NCBI GenBank assembly: GCA_029953615.1
Contig: CP124529.1
Location: 2,786,001-2,850,000, forward strand
Length of the DNA stretch: 64,000 nt
Direction: 5' to 3'
From: Pseudomonas putida
Lineage (GTDB): Bacteria > Pseudomonadota > Gammaproteobacteria > Pseudomonadales > Pseudomonadaceae
In this document: positions 52,297 through 64,000 of the stretch, piece after piece
Layout of the letters: every line of letters starts with the position of its first letter
Numbering within the stretch: the stretch's first letter is position 1
Notes under the pieces: model-generated
What the model was told of the DNA's origin: nothing
Database searches by the model: none
What the model saw: the letters and a program-made list of their open reading frames with translations, nothing else
Position numbers and translations under genes: made by a program

Positions 52297-53001
52297 ATGA
52301 CCGATCACCCCCTTGCCCTGACCGTCGAACAAGGCCTGCACGCCGAACAGGAACTGCTGGCCGCCGTCTGCCGCGGCGAGCGCGACAGTGGCGTGCTGTT
52401 CTGGCGCCCGACCGACCACGCCCTGGTCATGCCCCGGCGCATGAGCCGTGTGGACAACTTCGAAGCCGCCTGCGCGGAGCTGGCGATTGCCGGCTGGCCG
52501 GTGCTGCTGCGCGAAACCGGCGGCGAGCCGGTGCCACAGTCGCACGCCACCGTGAACGTCGCCCTGGTCTATGTCGCCCCGCGCAGCGAAGGTGACCATG
52601 GCCGTATCGAAAACGCCTACGAGCGGCTGTGCCTGCCGCTGTGCGAGGTGCTGCGCGAGTGGGGCGGGGTGGCGTCGGTCGGCGAAATCGACGGGGCCTT
52701 CTGCGACGGCCGCTACAACGTCAACCTCAATGGTCGCAAACTGGTGGGCACTGCCCAACGCTGGCGCCAGGGGCTGGGCGGCAAGCGCCCGGTGGTGCTG
52801 GTGCACGGGGCGCTGCTGCTGGATAACGAGCGGGAGGCGATGGTGGCAGCGGTCAACCGCTTCAACGAGTGCTGCGAACTGGAGCAGCGCTGCCGCGCCG
52901 ATGCGCATATTGCCCTGCACGAAGTGGCACCCGCGGCGCCCTGGTTCGAGCGCCTGTCGCAGGCCTATGCCAAAGTGCTGGCCGACCTGCCGAGGGACTA
53001 G
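52297..53001 (+). CDS. Lipoate-protein ligase A family-like protein
   Basis: A 234-residue protein with the biotin/lipoate A/B ligase fold. [17 protein letters not shown] resembles the N-terminal substrate region. [20 protein letters not shown] contains the conserved Lys that contacts the lipoyl-adenylate in LplA. It lacks the LplA C-terminal domain, so it may be an octanoyl/lipoyl transferase or a diverged ligase. The substrate is not clear. It is convergent with crp and overlaps its stop by four bases. Confidence 0.75.
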   Translation: MTDHPLALTVEQGLHAEQELLAAVCRGERDSGVLFWRPTDHALVMPRRMSRVDNFEAACAELAIAGWPVLLRETGGEPVPQSHATVNVALVYVAPRSEGDHGRIENAYERLCLPLCEVLREWGGVASVGEIDGAFCDGRYNVNLNGRKLVGTAQRWRQGLGGKRPVVLVHGALLLDNEREAMVAAVNRFNECCELEQRCRADAHIALHEVAPAAPWFERLSQAYAKVLADLPRD

Positions 53002-53642
53002 CGGGTACCGTAGACCACCATGGTCTTGCCTTTGACCTGCACCAGGCTGCGTTCTTCCAGGTCCTTGAGGACGCGGCCGACCATTTCCCGGGAGCAACCG
53101 ACGATACGGCCGATTTCCTGACGGGTGATCTTGATCTGCATGCCGTCGGGGTGGGTCATGGCGTCGGGTTGCTTGCACAGCTCCAGCAGGCAACGGGCGA
53201 CGCGCCCGGTGACGTCGAAGAACGCCAGGTCGCCGACCTTGCGCGTGGTGTTGCGCAGGCGCTGGGCCATCTGGCTGCCCAGGGCGTACAGGATTTCCGG
53301 GTCCTGGCGCGCCAGTTCTCGAAACTTTTCGTAACTTATTTCGGCTACTTCGCATTCGGTCTTGGCGCGCACCCAGGCACTGCGCTGCTGGTCACCCTCG
53401 ACCGGTTCGAACAGGCCCAGCTCGCCGAAGAAGTCGCCATTGTTGAGGTAGGCGATGATCATTTCATGGCCTTCATCGTCTTCGATGAGGATGGTGACCG
53501 AACCGTTGATGATGAACGACAGTGTCTCGGCCCGGTCGCCGGCGCACATGATGTTGCTTTTGGCGGTATAGCGGCGGCGCTGGCAGTGCGCCAGCAGCCT
53601 GTCGATGTTCTTGATCTTTGCGGGTAGGGCGGAGGCAACCAT
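52998..53642 (-). CDS. crp: cAMP receptor protein Crp (Vfr homologue)
   Basis: 214 residues from ATG 53642 ([19 protein letters not shown]), with CAGGA upstream. The cAMP pocket is [10 protein letters not shown]...[10 protein letters not shown], with the arginine and serine/threonine equivalents. The C-terminal helix-turn-helix (about 165-210) includes [22 protein letters not shown] global regulator; in P. putida Crp binds cAMP very tightly. A 191-base intergenic region separates it from the divergent OsmC gene. Confidence 0.95.
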   Translation of the reverse strand: MVASALPAKIKNIDRLLAHCQRRRYTAKSNIMCAGDRAETLSFIINGSVTILIEDDEGHEMIIAYLNNGDFFGELGLFEPVEGDQQRSAWVRAKTECEVAEISYEKFRELARQDPEILYALGSQMAQRLRNTTRKVGDLAFFDVTGRVARCLLELCKQPDAMTHPDGMQIKITRQEIGRIVGCSREMVGRVLKDLEERSLVQVKGKTMVVYGTR

Positions 53643-53833
53643 CACGAAATCCTGTTCGATACGACGCATAGGCTTTTTATAAAGGTTGGCTGGCGGAGTG
53701 CGCCAGTCATTTGGCGCCAGCTTATCAGACACTACAGGATGTTTCGGTACTAAACCGACACGACTCGTACTTTTCCCACGGCCGCACAAGGTCTAAGCTG
53801 ACACCCTTTTCCGAATATCAGGAGTCCGGGTAG

Positions 53834-54256
53834 ATGAAGGCACGTATCCAGTGGGCCGGTGAGGCGATGTTCCTCGGCGAATCGGGGAGCGGCCATGTCG
53901 TCGTGATGGACGGCCCGCCCGAGGCCGGCGGCCGCAACCTGGGTGTGCGCCCGATGGAAATGCTGTTGCTGGGCCTGGGTGGTTGCAGCAGCTTCGACGT
54001 GGTCAGCATTCTGAAGAAATCGCGCCAGGCGGTGGAAAGCTGCGAGGCGTTCCTTGAGGCGGAGCGTGCGAGCGAAGACCCGAAGGTGTTTACCAAGATC
54101 CACATGAACTTCGTGGTGAAGGGGCGTGGGCTGAAAGAGGCTCAGGTCAAGCGTGCGGTGGAGCTGTCGGCGGAGAAGTATTGCTCGGCCTCGATCATGC
54201 TCGAGCGTGCCGGGGTTGAGATTACCCACGGGTACGAGATTGTAGAGCTGGGTTGA
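53834..54256 (+). CDS. OsmC family protein (YhfA-like)
   Basis: 140 residues. OsmC/Ohr fold with two conserved cysteines, in LGLGGCSSFDVVSIL (near residue 51) and SAEKYCSASIMLE (near 117). These suggest peroxide-reducing activity, although the YhfA subgroup has no proven substrate. It sits beside crp, as E. coli yhfA does. Confidence 0.9.
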   Translation: MKARIQWAGEAMFLGESGSGHVVVMDGPPEAGGRNLGVRPMEMLLLGLGGCSSFDVVSILKKSRQAVESCEAFLEAERASEDPKVFTKIHMNFVVKGRGLKEAQVKRAVELSAEKYCSASIMLERAGVEITHGYEIVELG

Positions 54257-54269
54257 ACAGTAAATGTTT

Positions 54270-54387
54270 GGGGCTGCGTTGCAGCCCATCGCCGGCAAGC
54301 CAGCTCCCACAGGAATAGCACATGGCTTGAGGTCAATGCGGTCGCGGTGGGAGCTGGCTTGCCGGCGATGGGGCGCGGAGCGGCCCC
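54270..54387. repeat. REP element pair (CTGGCTTGCCGGCGAT variant)
   Basis: Inverted units framed by GGGGCTGCG / CGGCCCC ends, between the convergent osmC-like and DUF2157 genes. Confidence 0.85.
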
Positions 54388-54394
54388 GACAATT

Positions 54395-55435
54395 TCAGCT
54401 ACGAAGTGCAGGCAGTGCAGCCCGCACCCATCCCGGCAAACAACCGCGCAGCACCCGGCTCAACCGCTCCCGCCGCTTCTGGTAAACCAGCCCCAACCCG
54501 ATAACCCCCAGCCCGATCAGGGTTACCACCACCGGGAACAGCAGCGACTCGGCAAATACCTCGTACGACAGATACCCCAGGTAAGCTGCCACGCCCAACG
54601 CCCCGAACACCATGAACACCGGCCGACGCAACAGCACTGCCATACCCATCAGGGCAATATTGATCAGGCAGTACAGGGCCTTGCCCAACTCGCTGCCGCT
54701 GTCCACCAGCGTCAGCCCGCCCCAGAATGCCGCCAGCCCGGCCAGGTAACCCCAGTGGGCGTAGTCTTCACGGGTGCGACCATCCACTGCGACGAACACG
54801 GCCAGCATCCCCAGCCCGAACCACAACGAAACCTCGCGGCGTTGCTCCCAGCTGAATGGCGAACCGAAGAACCATTCGCTCAGGTCCATCGACATGAACC
54901 ACAAGGCCACGGCAATCGGCATGACGATGAACGGGTAGGGAATCAGCCTCAGCATCAACAACCCGGCGAGTACTGTGGCCGCTTCCATTGCCAGCCAGCC
55001 GCCCTGCACGTAGGTGTAGTACTGGTGATAGCTGGCCTGCGCATCATCCATCGGCCACCAGCCGGCCAGCCGTTCGATGGCGAATACCGCCAGCGGCACG
55101 ATGCTGACCGCTACCGCCGCCAGTACCCCGGCCGCGACGGGTTGGGCGCGCCGTTGCAGGTTAACGGCGAACAGCGTGAGCAACAGGATATAGAGGCTGG
55201 CGATGACCAGCAGCGCCCAGTCGCCGATGCGCATCCAGGCTTCGGTGAGCAACCAGCCCATTGCGGCCATGATGAGCAGGGCGCCAAAGTAAAAAGCGAC
55301 ATGGGCCAGCTGGAAGCTGCCACGTTGTGCCGGTTGCTGGCGCAGGAAGGCCAGCAGGGCCTGGTCCTGGCCCGGCTGGAGAATGCCGGCTTGCACGGCG
55401 CGCGCCAGGTCCTTGGCGTCGAAACGGTCCGTCAT
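54395..55435 (-). CDS. DUF2157-type inner membrane protein
   Basis: 346 residues. A short soluble N-terminal region (about 1-40, MTDRFDAKDLARAVQAGILQ) resembles the start of DUF2157 proteins. About nine or ten hydrophobic helices follow, from AHVAFYFGALLIMAAMGWLL to FPVVVTLIGLGVIGLGLVY, and the C-terminus is basic (YQKRRERLSRVLRG). Function unknown. It lies ten bases downstream of coq7 and is probably co-transcribed with it. Confidence 0.75.
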   Translation of the reverse strand: MTDRFDAKDLARAVQAGILQPGQDQALLAFLRQQPAQRGSFQLAHVAFYFGALLIMAAMGWLLTEAWMRIGDWALLVIASLYILLLTLFAVNLQRRAQPVAAGVLAAVAVSIVPLAVFAIERLAGWWPMDDAQASYHQYYTYVQGGWLAMEAATVLAGLLMLRLIPYPFIVMPIAVALWFMSMDLSEWFFGSPFSWEQRREVSLWFGLGMLAVFVAVDGRTREDYAHWGYLAGLAAFWGGLTLVDSGSELGKALYCLINIALMGMAVLLRRPVFMVFGALGVAAYLGYLSYEVFAESLLFPVVVTLIGLGVIGLGLVYQKRRERLSRVLRGCLPGWVRAALPALRS

Positions 55436-55445
55436 GGTGATGTCT

Positions 55446-56093
55446 TCAGATACGGTAGGTGCTCTTGGTCATGACCTTGGCCAACAGGCTCATGCCAAAG
55501 CGGACAGGGGCGGGGAAGCGATAACCGCCGGCTTCCAGTGCAGACTCGGCGTGCTGTTCCTCATCGACACGCATCTGTTCGAGGATGGCCCGGGACTTTT
55601 CGTCTTCCTGCGGGATTTGCTCAAGGTGTTCGTCGAGGTGCTTGCACACCTGGTGCTCGGTTGCGGCGACGAAGCCCAGGCTGACCTTGTCGCTGACCAG
55701 CCCGGCGAGTGCGCCGATACCGAACGACATGCCGTAGAACAACGGGTTGAGCACGCTGGGGTGGCTGTTCAGCTGGCGAATACGCTGTTCGCACCAGGCC
55801 AGGTGGTCCACTTCTTCCTCGGCGGCGTGTTCCATGGCCTTGCGTACTTCAGGCAGCTTGGCGGTCAGGGCCTGGCCCTGATACAGCGCCTGGGCGCAGA
55901 CCTCACCGGTGTGGTTGATACGCATCAGCCCGGCAACATGGCGGGCCTGCTGCTCGTCCAGGTCGACGTCCGGCTGTACGATGGCCGGCGACGGGCGGGC
56001 GGGTTGGCCGCTGAAGGGCAGCAAGGTGCGCATGGCGGTATCGGCCTGCAGCAACAAGCGGTCAAGCGGCGAGTAGTGACGTTCGGTAGCCAT
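55446..56093 (-). CDS. coq7: 3-demethoxyubiquinol 3-hydroxylase Coq7
   Basis: 215 residues from ATG 56093 ([15 protein letters not shown]) with GGAGG six bases upstream. A di-iron ferritin-like enzyme for the last hydroxylation of ubiquinone synthesis. Iron ligands are in [32 protein letters not shown] and the C-terminal [19 protein letters not shown]. The length fits the Pseudomonas family. Confidence 0.94.
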   Translation of the reverse strand: MATERHYSPLDRLLLQADTAMRTLLPFSGQPARPSPAIVQPDVDLDEQQARHVAGLMRINHTGEVCAQALYQGQALTAKLPEVRKAMEHAAEEEVDHLAWCEQRIRQLNSHPSVLNPLFYGMSFGIGALAGLVSDKVSLGFVAATEHQVCKHLDEHLEQIPQEDEKSRAILEQMRVDEEQHAESALEAGGYRFPAPVRFGMSLLAKVMTKSTYRI

Positions 56094-56158
56094 CGGGCAC
56101 CTCCGCAAGAATGTGCCCGACAGTTTACCGCAATAGTGGCAGGGTCGCTTGCCGTGGA

Positions 56159-56498
56159 TCAGCCCGGCGGCCAGTGCATCTGGCGCTGGCCAAGCACGTG
56201 CATGTGGATGTGGTAGACGGTCTGGCCGCCTTGCTCGTTGCAGTTCATGACCACGCGGAAGCCGTCCTCGCAGCCAAGTTCCTTGGCCAGGCGCTGGGCG
56301 GTGAACAAGATGTGGCCAGCCAGGCCTTTGTCTTCTTCGGTCAAGTCATTGAGGGTGCGGATGTGCTTTTTCGGAATGACCAGAAAATGCACCGGCGCCT
56401 GGGGGGCGATATCGTGGAACGCCAGAACCTGGTCGTCCTCGTAGATGATCTTCGCCAGGGATTTCCCGGTTGATGATCTTGATGAATAAATCGTCCAC
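56159..56498 (-). CDS. hinT: HIT family hydrolase, HinT-like (frame broken by a 1-base insertion)
   Basis: The C-terminal frame holds [20 protein letters not shown] through the histidine triad [20 protein letters not shown]. In that frame the N-terminus ([19 protein letters not shown]) is not HIT-like. The real N-terminus, [14 protein letters not shown], lies in another frame from GTG 56498, with GGAG nine bases upstream. Removing the extra base near 56457 (CCCTGGCG should be CCCGGCG) joins them as [12 protein letters not shown] and gives 112 residues, the family length. A purine nucleoside phosphoramidase. Confidence 0.88.
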
Positions 56499-56561
56499 AG
56501 CACTTGCTCCATGGTGAGGGTCGGGCCGAGTGTACTCAGCCGGGCGCCGCTCGCCCAGTGG

Positions 56562-57344
56562 CTATTCCATGCCGACCGGGCAATAGCGGCGGTGGATCGC
56601 CCCGGCCAGCTTGCGCACCAGCCAGCGCGGCAACAGGCGCGGGGCGAACGCCAGCCAGCGGTTGCGCCGGCCGGGCAGGATCAGTGCGCGGTTCTTGTCC
56701 AGCGCGCGCACAGTGTACAGCGCCACTTCCTCAGGGCTTAGGCAGCGCGGCTTGCCATCCAGCCGTGGAATGCGCCGGCGCGAGGAGCGCACCGGGCCGG
56801 GGCACAGTACCGAGACCTTGATGCCGGTGCGCTTGAGTTCTTCACGCAAGGCCTGGGAAAAGCTCAGCACATAGGCCTTGCTGGCGGCATAGGTGGCCAT
56901 CCACGGGCCAGGCGCCACCCCGGCAAGCCCGGCGACATTGAGGATCTGCCCGCCACCCTGCACCGCCATCAGGTTACCGATGGCGTGGCACAGGCGGCTC
57001 AGGGCCAGCACGTTGACTTCCAGCAGGTCCTGCTCGTCGGCCCACTCATGGGCCAGGAATGGCCCGTAGGTGCGCAGGCCGGCACAATTGACCAGCAGGT
57101 CGATGCGCCGCTCGCCTTCTTCCAGTTCCAGCACGAAGCCCGAAAGGCGTAACGGCTGGCTGAGGTCGCAGGCTCGGAACAACACCTCGACCCCGAAGCG
57201 TTGGGTTAGCTCGATGGCCACTGGCTCCAGCGTTTCACGCTGGCGTGCCACCAGGATCAGGTTGCGCCCGCGCCGCGCCAGGGCTTCCGCCAGGGCCAGG
57301 CCCAGGCCGCTGGAAGCACCAGTGATCATGGCGTAACGGGTCAT
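56562..57344 (-). CDS. SDR family NAD(P)-dependent oxidoreductase
   Basis: 260 residues from ATG 57344 (MTRYAMITGASSGLGLALA) with AGGAG upstream. Classical short-chain dehydrogenase: cofactor loop TGASSGLG, LLVNCAG, and the catalytic YAASKAY about residue 155. The C-terminal basic stretch (PRLLPRWLVRKLAGAIHRRY) resembles membrane-associated SDRs of the YqjQ/DltE type. Substrate unknown. Confidence 0.9.
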   Translation of the reverse strand: MTRYAMITGASSGLGLALAEALARRGRNLILVARQRETLEPVAIELTQRFGVEVLFRACDLSQPLRLSGFVLELEEGERRIDLLVNCAGLRTYGPFLAHEWADEQDLLEVNVLALSRLCHAIGNLMAVQGGGQILNVAGLAGVAPGPWMATYAASKAYVLSFSQALREELKRTGIKVSVLCPGPVRSSRRRIPRLDGKPRCLSPEEVALYTVRALDKNRALILPGRRNRWLAFAPRLLPRWLVRKLAGAIHRRYCPVGME

Positions 57345-57411
57345 GCAGGGCTCCTGGGGGCTGAAGAGGGCGCCTAGTGTACAGCTTGGCCGGGCAAGGT
57401 GTTGCCTTTTG

Positions 57412-58368
57412 CTACAAGGTACACGCGCGCAGGGCCTGGCAGCGTTCCAGAGCGTTCCGGTACTCGTCATGCAGCCGCCCGATCAGCGCGCTGGCGCTGG
57501 GCAGGTCGTCGATACCGCCGACCCCCTGGCCCGCCGACCACACGGTCTTCCAGGCCTTGGCTTCGTCGTCGAGCGGCTTGAGCTTGCCTTGCTCGTGGCC
57601 GTCCTTGAGGGCGTTCATGTCGTAGCCGGCCTGCTCCAGGCTCGGGCGCAGGAAGCTGGCAGGGACGCCGGACACCGCCGGGGTGTGGATGATGTCGGCG
57701 GCATGGGCATCGAGCAGCATCTGCTTGTAGGCGCCCGGGGCCTGGCTTTCGGCCGTGGCGATGAAGCGGGTGCCCATGTATGCAAGGTCGGCGCCCAGCA
57801 TTTGCGCGGCGAGGATCTCGTGCCCGTGGTTGAGACAGCCGGCCAGCAGCAGGGTCCTGTCGAAGAACTGACGAATTTCCGCGGCCAGGGCGAACGGGCT
57901 CCAGGTGCCGGCATGCCCGCCTGCGCCGGCGGCGACGGCGATCAGGCCATCGACACCGGCTTCGGCGGCTTTCTCGGCGTGGCGGCGGGTGGTGACATCG
58001 TGGAACACCAGGCCGCCGTAACCGTGCACGGCATCGACCAGTTCCTTGACCGCGCCCAGGCTGGTAATGACGATCGGCACGCGGTGTTCCACGCACAAGG
58101 CCAGGTCGGCCTGCAGGCGCGGGTTGGTCGGGTGGACGATCAGGTTGACGGCGTAAGGCGCTGGCGCCTGCAGCAGTGCCAGGCCTGCCTCGATTTCCTC
58201 CAGCCAGGCCTTGAAGCCGGCGCTGTCACTCTGGTTCAGGGCCGGGAAGCTGCCGACCACGCCGCTGGCGCAACAGGCCAGTACCAGCCTGGGGTTGGAG
58301 ATCAGGAACATCGGTGCTGCAACCACAGGCAGGCGCAGGCGTTGTTCGAGGGAGGCAGGTAGCGACAT
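57412..58368 (-). CDS. Nitronate monooxygenase-like FMN protein
   Basis: A 318-residue TIM-barrel flavoprotein related to 2-nitropropane dioxygenase. LPVVAAPMFLISNPRLVLAC forms the N-terminal FMN site. VAAGAGGHAGTWSPFAL contains the GGHAG segment with the catalytic histidine. LGADLAYMGTRFIAT closes the phosphate site. It would oxidise alkyl nitronates; the physiological substrate is uncertain. Confidence 0.88.
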   Translation of the reverse strand: MSLPASLEQRLRLPVVAAPMFLISNPRLVLACCASGVVGSFPALNQSDSAGFKAWLEEIEAGLALLQAPAPYAVNLIVHPTNPRLQADLALCVEHRVPIVITSLGAVKELVDAVHGYGGLVFHDVTTRRHAEKAAEAGVDGLIAVAAGAGGHAGTWSPFALAAEIRQFFDRTLLLAGCLNHGHEILAAQMLGADLAYMGTRFIATAESQAPGAYKQMLLDAHAADIIHTPAVSGVPASFLRPSLEQAGYDMNALKDGHEQGKLKPLDDEAKAWKTVWSAGQGVGGIDDLPSASALIGRLHDEYRNALERCQALRACTL

Positions 58369-58396
58369 GGCAAGGCTCCTTGAGCGGGTGGCTATG

Positions 58397-58822
58397 TCAG
58401 AACGGTTTGACCACCACCAGAATTACGATACCCAGCAGGAACAGCACGGGTACTTCGTTGAACCAGCGGTAGTAGACGTGGCTGCGGGTGTTGCTGCCGC
58501 TGGCGAAGCGTTTGCGCTGTGCGCCGCACATGTGATGGTAGACAGTCAGCAGGATGACCAGGGTCAGCTTGGCATGCAGCCAGCCCTGGCTGAGCCAGCC
58601 GGGCGTGAGGTAGAGCATCCACGCGCCGAACACGTAGGTGGCGATCATCGCCGGGTTCATGATGCCGCGAAACAGCTTGCGCTCCATGGTCACGAAGCGT
58701 TCCTGGCTGATGCTGTCCTGGCTTTGGGCGTGGTAGACGAACAGCCGCGGCAGGTAGAAAAGACCTGCGAACCAGCAGACCACGCTGACGATATGCAGCG
58801 CTTTGATCCATAGGTAAAGCAT
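58397..58822 (-). CDS. hemJ: HemJ-type protoporphyrinogen IX oxidase (UPF0093)
   Basis: A 141-residue integral membrane protein with four helices. Conserved histidines and lysine of HemJ occur in LWIKALHIVSVVCWFAGLFY, HAKLTLVILLTVYHHMCG and YYRWFNEVPVLFLL. It oxidises protoporphyrinogen IX in heme synthesis. Divergent from argC across 142 bases. Confidence 0.9.
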   Translation of the reverse strand: MLYLWIKALHIVSVVCWFAGLFYLPRLFVYHAQSQDSISQERFVTMERKLFRGIMNPAMIATYVFGAWMLYLTPGWLSQGWLHAKLTLVILLTVYHHMCGAQRKRFASGSNTRSHVYYRWFNEVPVLFLLGIVILVVVKPF

Positions 58823-58964
58823 GGGGGAGTTCCTTCAGGTAATACACGGTCGTCAGATAGTAGTGGTCAAGCGCCCGAAGGGTCACCCGGAGAGTTGTTA
58901 CAGGCGCCTTGCGCCCCTATTATCGTGCGCTTTCCAGACGGCTCGTTGATAAGGGGCAAGCGTT

Positions 58965-60000
58965 ATGATCAAGGTCGGTATCGTCGGCGGCACGGGTTAC
59001 ACCGGCGTCGAACTGTTGCGTCTGCTGGCACAGCATCCACAGGCTGAAGTGGCGGTCATCACTTCGCGCTCCGAGGCAGGCGTTGCAGTGGCGGACATGT
59101 ACCCGAACCTGCGCGGCCACTATGACGGGCTCGCATTCAGCGTGCCGGACAGCAAGACCCTGGCCGCCTGTGATGTGGTGTTCTTCGCCACCCCGCATGG
59201 TGTTGCCCACGCCCTGGCCGGCGAGCTGCTGGCGGCCGGTACCAAGGTGATCGACCTGTCGGCCGACTTCCGCCTGCAGGACGCCGCCGAGTGGGGCAAG
59301 TGGTACGGCCAGCCGCACGGTGCGCCAGAGCTGCTCAAGGACGCGGTGTACGGCCTGCCTGAAGTCAACCGCGAGAAGATTCGCCAAGCGCGCCTGATCG
59401 CAGTGCCGGGTTGCTACCCGACCGCCACCCAGCTGGGCTTCCTGCCGTTGCTGGAGGTCTGGACTGGCCGACCCGTCGCGCCTGATCGCCGACTGCAAGT
59501 CGGGTGTCAGTGGCGCTGGCCGTGGCGCGGCGGTGGGTTCGCTGTTCTGCGAAGCTGGCGAAAGCATGAAGGCCTACGCCGTCAAGGGTCATCGCCACCT
59601 GCCGGAAATCAGCCAGGGGCTGCGCCTGGCCGCCGGCAAGGATATCGGCCTGACCTTCGTTCCGCACCTGACGCCGATGATCCGTGGCATTCACGCGACC
59701 CTGTACGCTACCGTCGCCGACACCTCGGTCGACCTGCAGGCGCTGTTCGAGAAGCGCTACGCCGATGAACCGTTCGTCGACGTCATGCCGGCTGGCAGCC
59801 ATCCGGAGACCCGCAGCGTGCGCGGCGCCAACGTCTGCCGCATTGCCGTTCATCGCCCGCAGGGTGGCGACCTGGTGGTGGTGTTGTCGGTGATCGACAA
59901 CCTGGTCAAGGGCGCGTCCGGCCAGGCGGTGCAGAACCTCAACATCCTGTTCGGCCTGGATGAGCGCATGGGCCTGTCCCACGCAGGCTTGTTGCCATAA
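58965..60000 (+). CDS. argC: N-acetyl-gamma-glutamyl-phosphate reductase (frame broken by a 1-base insertion)
   Basis: The first frame starts [20 protein letters not shown] and contains the NADP-binding GGTGYTG and the catalytic cysteine in [12 protein letters not shown]. It then fails after LPLLE. The second frame continues [20 protein letters not shown] to the end [14 protein letters not shown]. Removing the extra T at about 59458 (GAGGTCTGG should be GAGGCTGG) restores [17 protein letters not shown] and 344 residues, the family length. Third step of arginine synthesis. Confidence 0.93.
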
Positions 60001-60015
60001 GCAGCTAGCGTTCTA

Positions 60016-60042
60016 AAAGGCCCGCGTCGTGCGGGCCTTTTT
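60016..60042 (+). terminator. argC terminator
   Basis: AAAGGCCCGC / GCGGGCCTTT with a five-base loop followed by T residues, 16 bases past the argC stop. Confidence 0.9.
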
Positions 60043-60146
60043 GTATGTCGCGACTAAAGCCGCACAATTCTTGACCGATTTTCTCGGGAAAGCGGATAAT
60101 GCGCGTCATCGAGTTTTATGGCGGCTACCGCGCCGGGAGAATCAAC

Positions 60147-60497
60147 ATGAGCGTCGAAACCTTCACCCCCACGGCTTTGGAATTCACCCACGGCGCTGCA
60201 CAAAAGGTGAAGAACCTGGTTTCCGAGGAAGGCAACGATCGTCTGAAGCTGCGAGTGTTCGTCACCGGTGGCGGCTGCTCGGGCTTCCAGTACGGCTTCA
60301 CCTTCGATGAAGACGTAGCCGAAGACGATACCATCGTAGAGCGCGAGGGTGTTTCCCTAGTGGTTGACCCGATGAGCTTCCAATACCTGGCTGGCGCCGA
60401 AGTGGATTACCAGGAAGGCCTGGAAGGTTCGCGCTTCGTGATCAAGAACCCGAATGCTGCTACCACCTGCGGCTGCGGTTCCTCGTTCTCGATCTGA
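60147..60497 (+). CDS. erpA: Iron-sulfur cluster insertion protein ErpA
   Basis: 116 residues from ATG 60147, with GGGAGA six bases upstream. A-type carrier with the three cluster cysteines: one in [12 protein letters not shown] and two in the C-terminal CGCGSSFSI. It delivers Fe-S clusters to apoproteins. An earlier in-frame start at 60099 is less likely. Confidence 0.96.
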   Translation: MSVETFTPTALEFTHGAAQKVKNLVSEEGNDRLKLRVFVTGGGCSGFQYGFTFDEDVAEDDTIVEREGVSLVVDPMSFQYLAGAEVDYQEGLEGSRFVIKNPNAATTCGCGSSFSI

Positions 60498-60512
60498 GGC
60501 CTGGCCATACGA

Positions 60513-60541
60513 AAACGCCGCGCAATTGCGCGGCGTTTGCT
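60513..60541. terminator. Bidirectional terminator between erpA and anmK
   Basis: AAACGCCGCGCAATTGCGCGGCGTTT is a perfect palindrome between the convergent genes, with A/T ends on both sides. Confidence 0.85.
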
Positions 60542-60555
60542 TTCCGGGGTAGTGC

Positions 60556-63073
<2,518 letters not shown>

Positions 63074-63141
63074 GGGCAAGGTGACTTTGAAAAAGTGAAA
63101 TGGAAAAGATGAATGACATGATGAAGATGAAATAACTGTAT

Positions 63142-63170
63142 AAAATATAACCAAATCCATTTTCACGCAA
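63142..63170 (-). promoter_or_regulatory. Candidate promoter of the M23 peptidase gene
   Basis: On the minus strand, TTGCGT is separated by 17 bases from TATTTT in an AT-rich stretch about 70 bases upstream of the start. The match is moderate. Confidence 0.35.
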
Positions 63171-63231
63171 GGGCGCGTAGACGCCGCAAGCCTGCGTTCG
63201 GGTCACATTCCTTTGCGAAACTTGTAATTGA

Positions 63232-64000
<769 letters not shown>

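Overview
This window is a chromosomal segment of a Pseudomonas of the P. putida group. The case rests on gene order: rmcA-rpoD-dnaG-rpsU / tsaD / plsY / folB-folK / cca / ycgB-yeaH-yeaG / glpE-apaH-apaG-rsmA-pdxA-surA-lptD / amgK-murU / agtSR-agtABCD / rpe-gph-trpE / estP / trpGDC / crp / coq7 / argC / erpA / anmK / tyrS. It is supported by high GC, an estP-type autotransporter esterase between trpE and trpGDC, and at least ten inverted pairs of the P. putida type REP element (core CTGTGGGAGCGG).

Layout. 1-2.9 kb: an Lrp/AsnC regulator, a NERD-domain protein and a class II Fic protein with a conspicuous double inverted repeat in its promoter. 3.06-7.02 kb: a small integrated element or remnant at a CAU-anticodon tRNA (probably tRNA-Ile2), bounded by 73-bp direct repeats. 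It holds a two-gene AT-rich operon of unrecognised membrane proteins, a truncated and frameshifted SGNH-hydrolase gene, and the 3' end of a tyrosine integrase that lost its catalytic tyrosine. 7.07-15.5 kb: the c-di-GMP protein RmcA and the macromolecular synthesis genes. 15.7-19.5 kb: tRNA modification and maturation, phospholipid and folate genes. 19.5-24.4 kb: SpoVR/YeaH/YeaG stress module. 24.7-35 kb: housekeeping and envelope biogenesis, including LptD, SurA and the AmgK/MurU peptidoglycan-recycling shortcut. 36.2-44 kb: a two-component system and the ABC importer it probably controls. 44.2-52.1 kb: rpe, gph and two separate tryptophan operons, each preceded by its own Trp-rich leader peptide, with estP between them. 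52.3-64 kb: Crp/Vfr, OsmC, Coq7, HIT, SDR, nitronate monooxygenase-like, HemJ, ArgC, ErpA, AnmK, an M23 peptidase and the 5' part of tyrS.

Sequence quality. Six genes carry a single-base indel that splits an otherwise normal reading frame: rpoD, agtS, estP, hinT, argC and the SGNH gene. Four of the six sit in short homopolymers. rpoD is essential, so at least that one is almost certainly a sequencing or assembly error, and most of the others probably are too. The spans given for these genes are the intended full-length ones.

Most promising unknowns: the two-gene membrane operon in the tRNA island (3537-5294), the Fic gene with its operator array, the nested and duplicated trp leaders, and a perfect inverted repeat upstream of agtA that may be the AgtR site.
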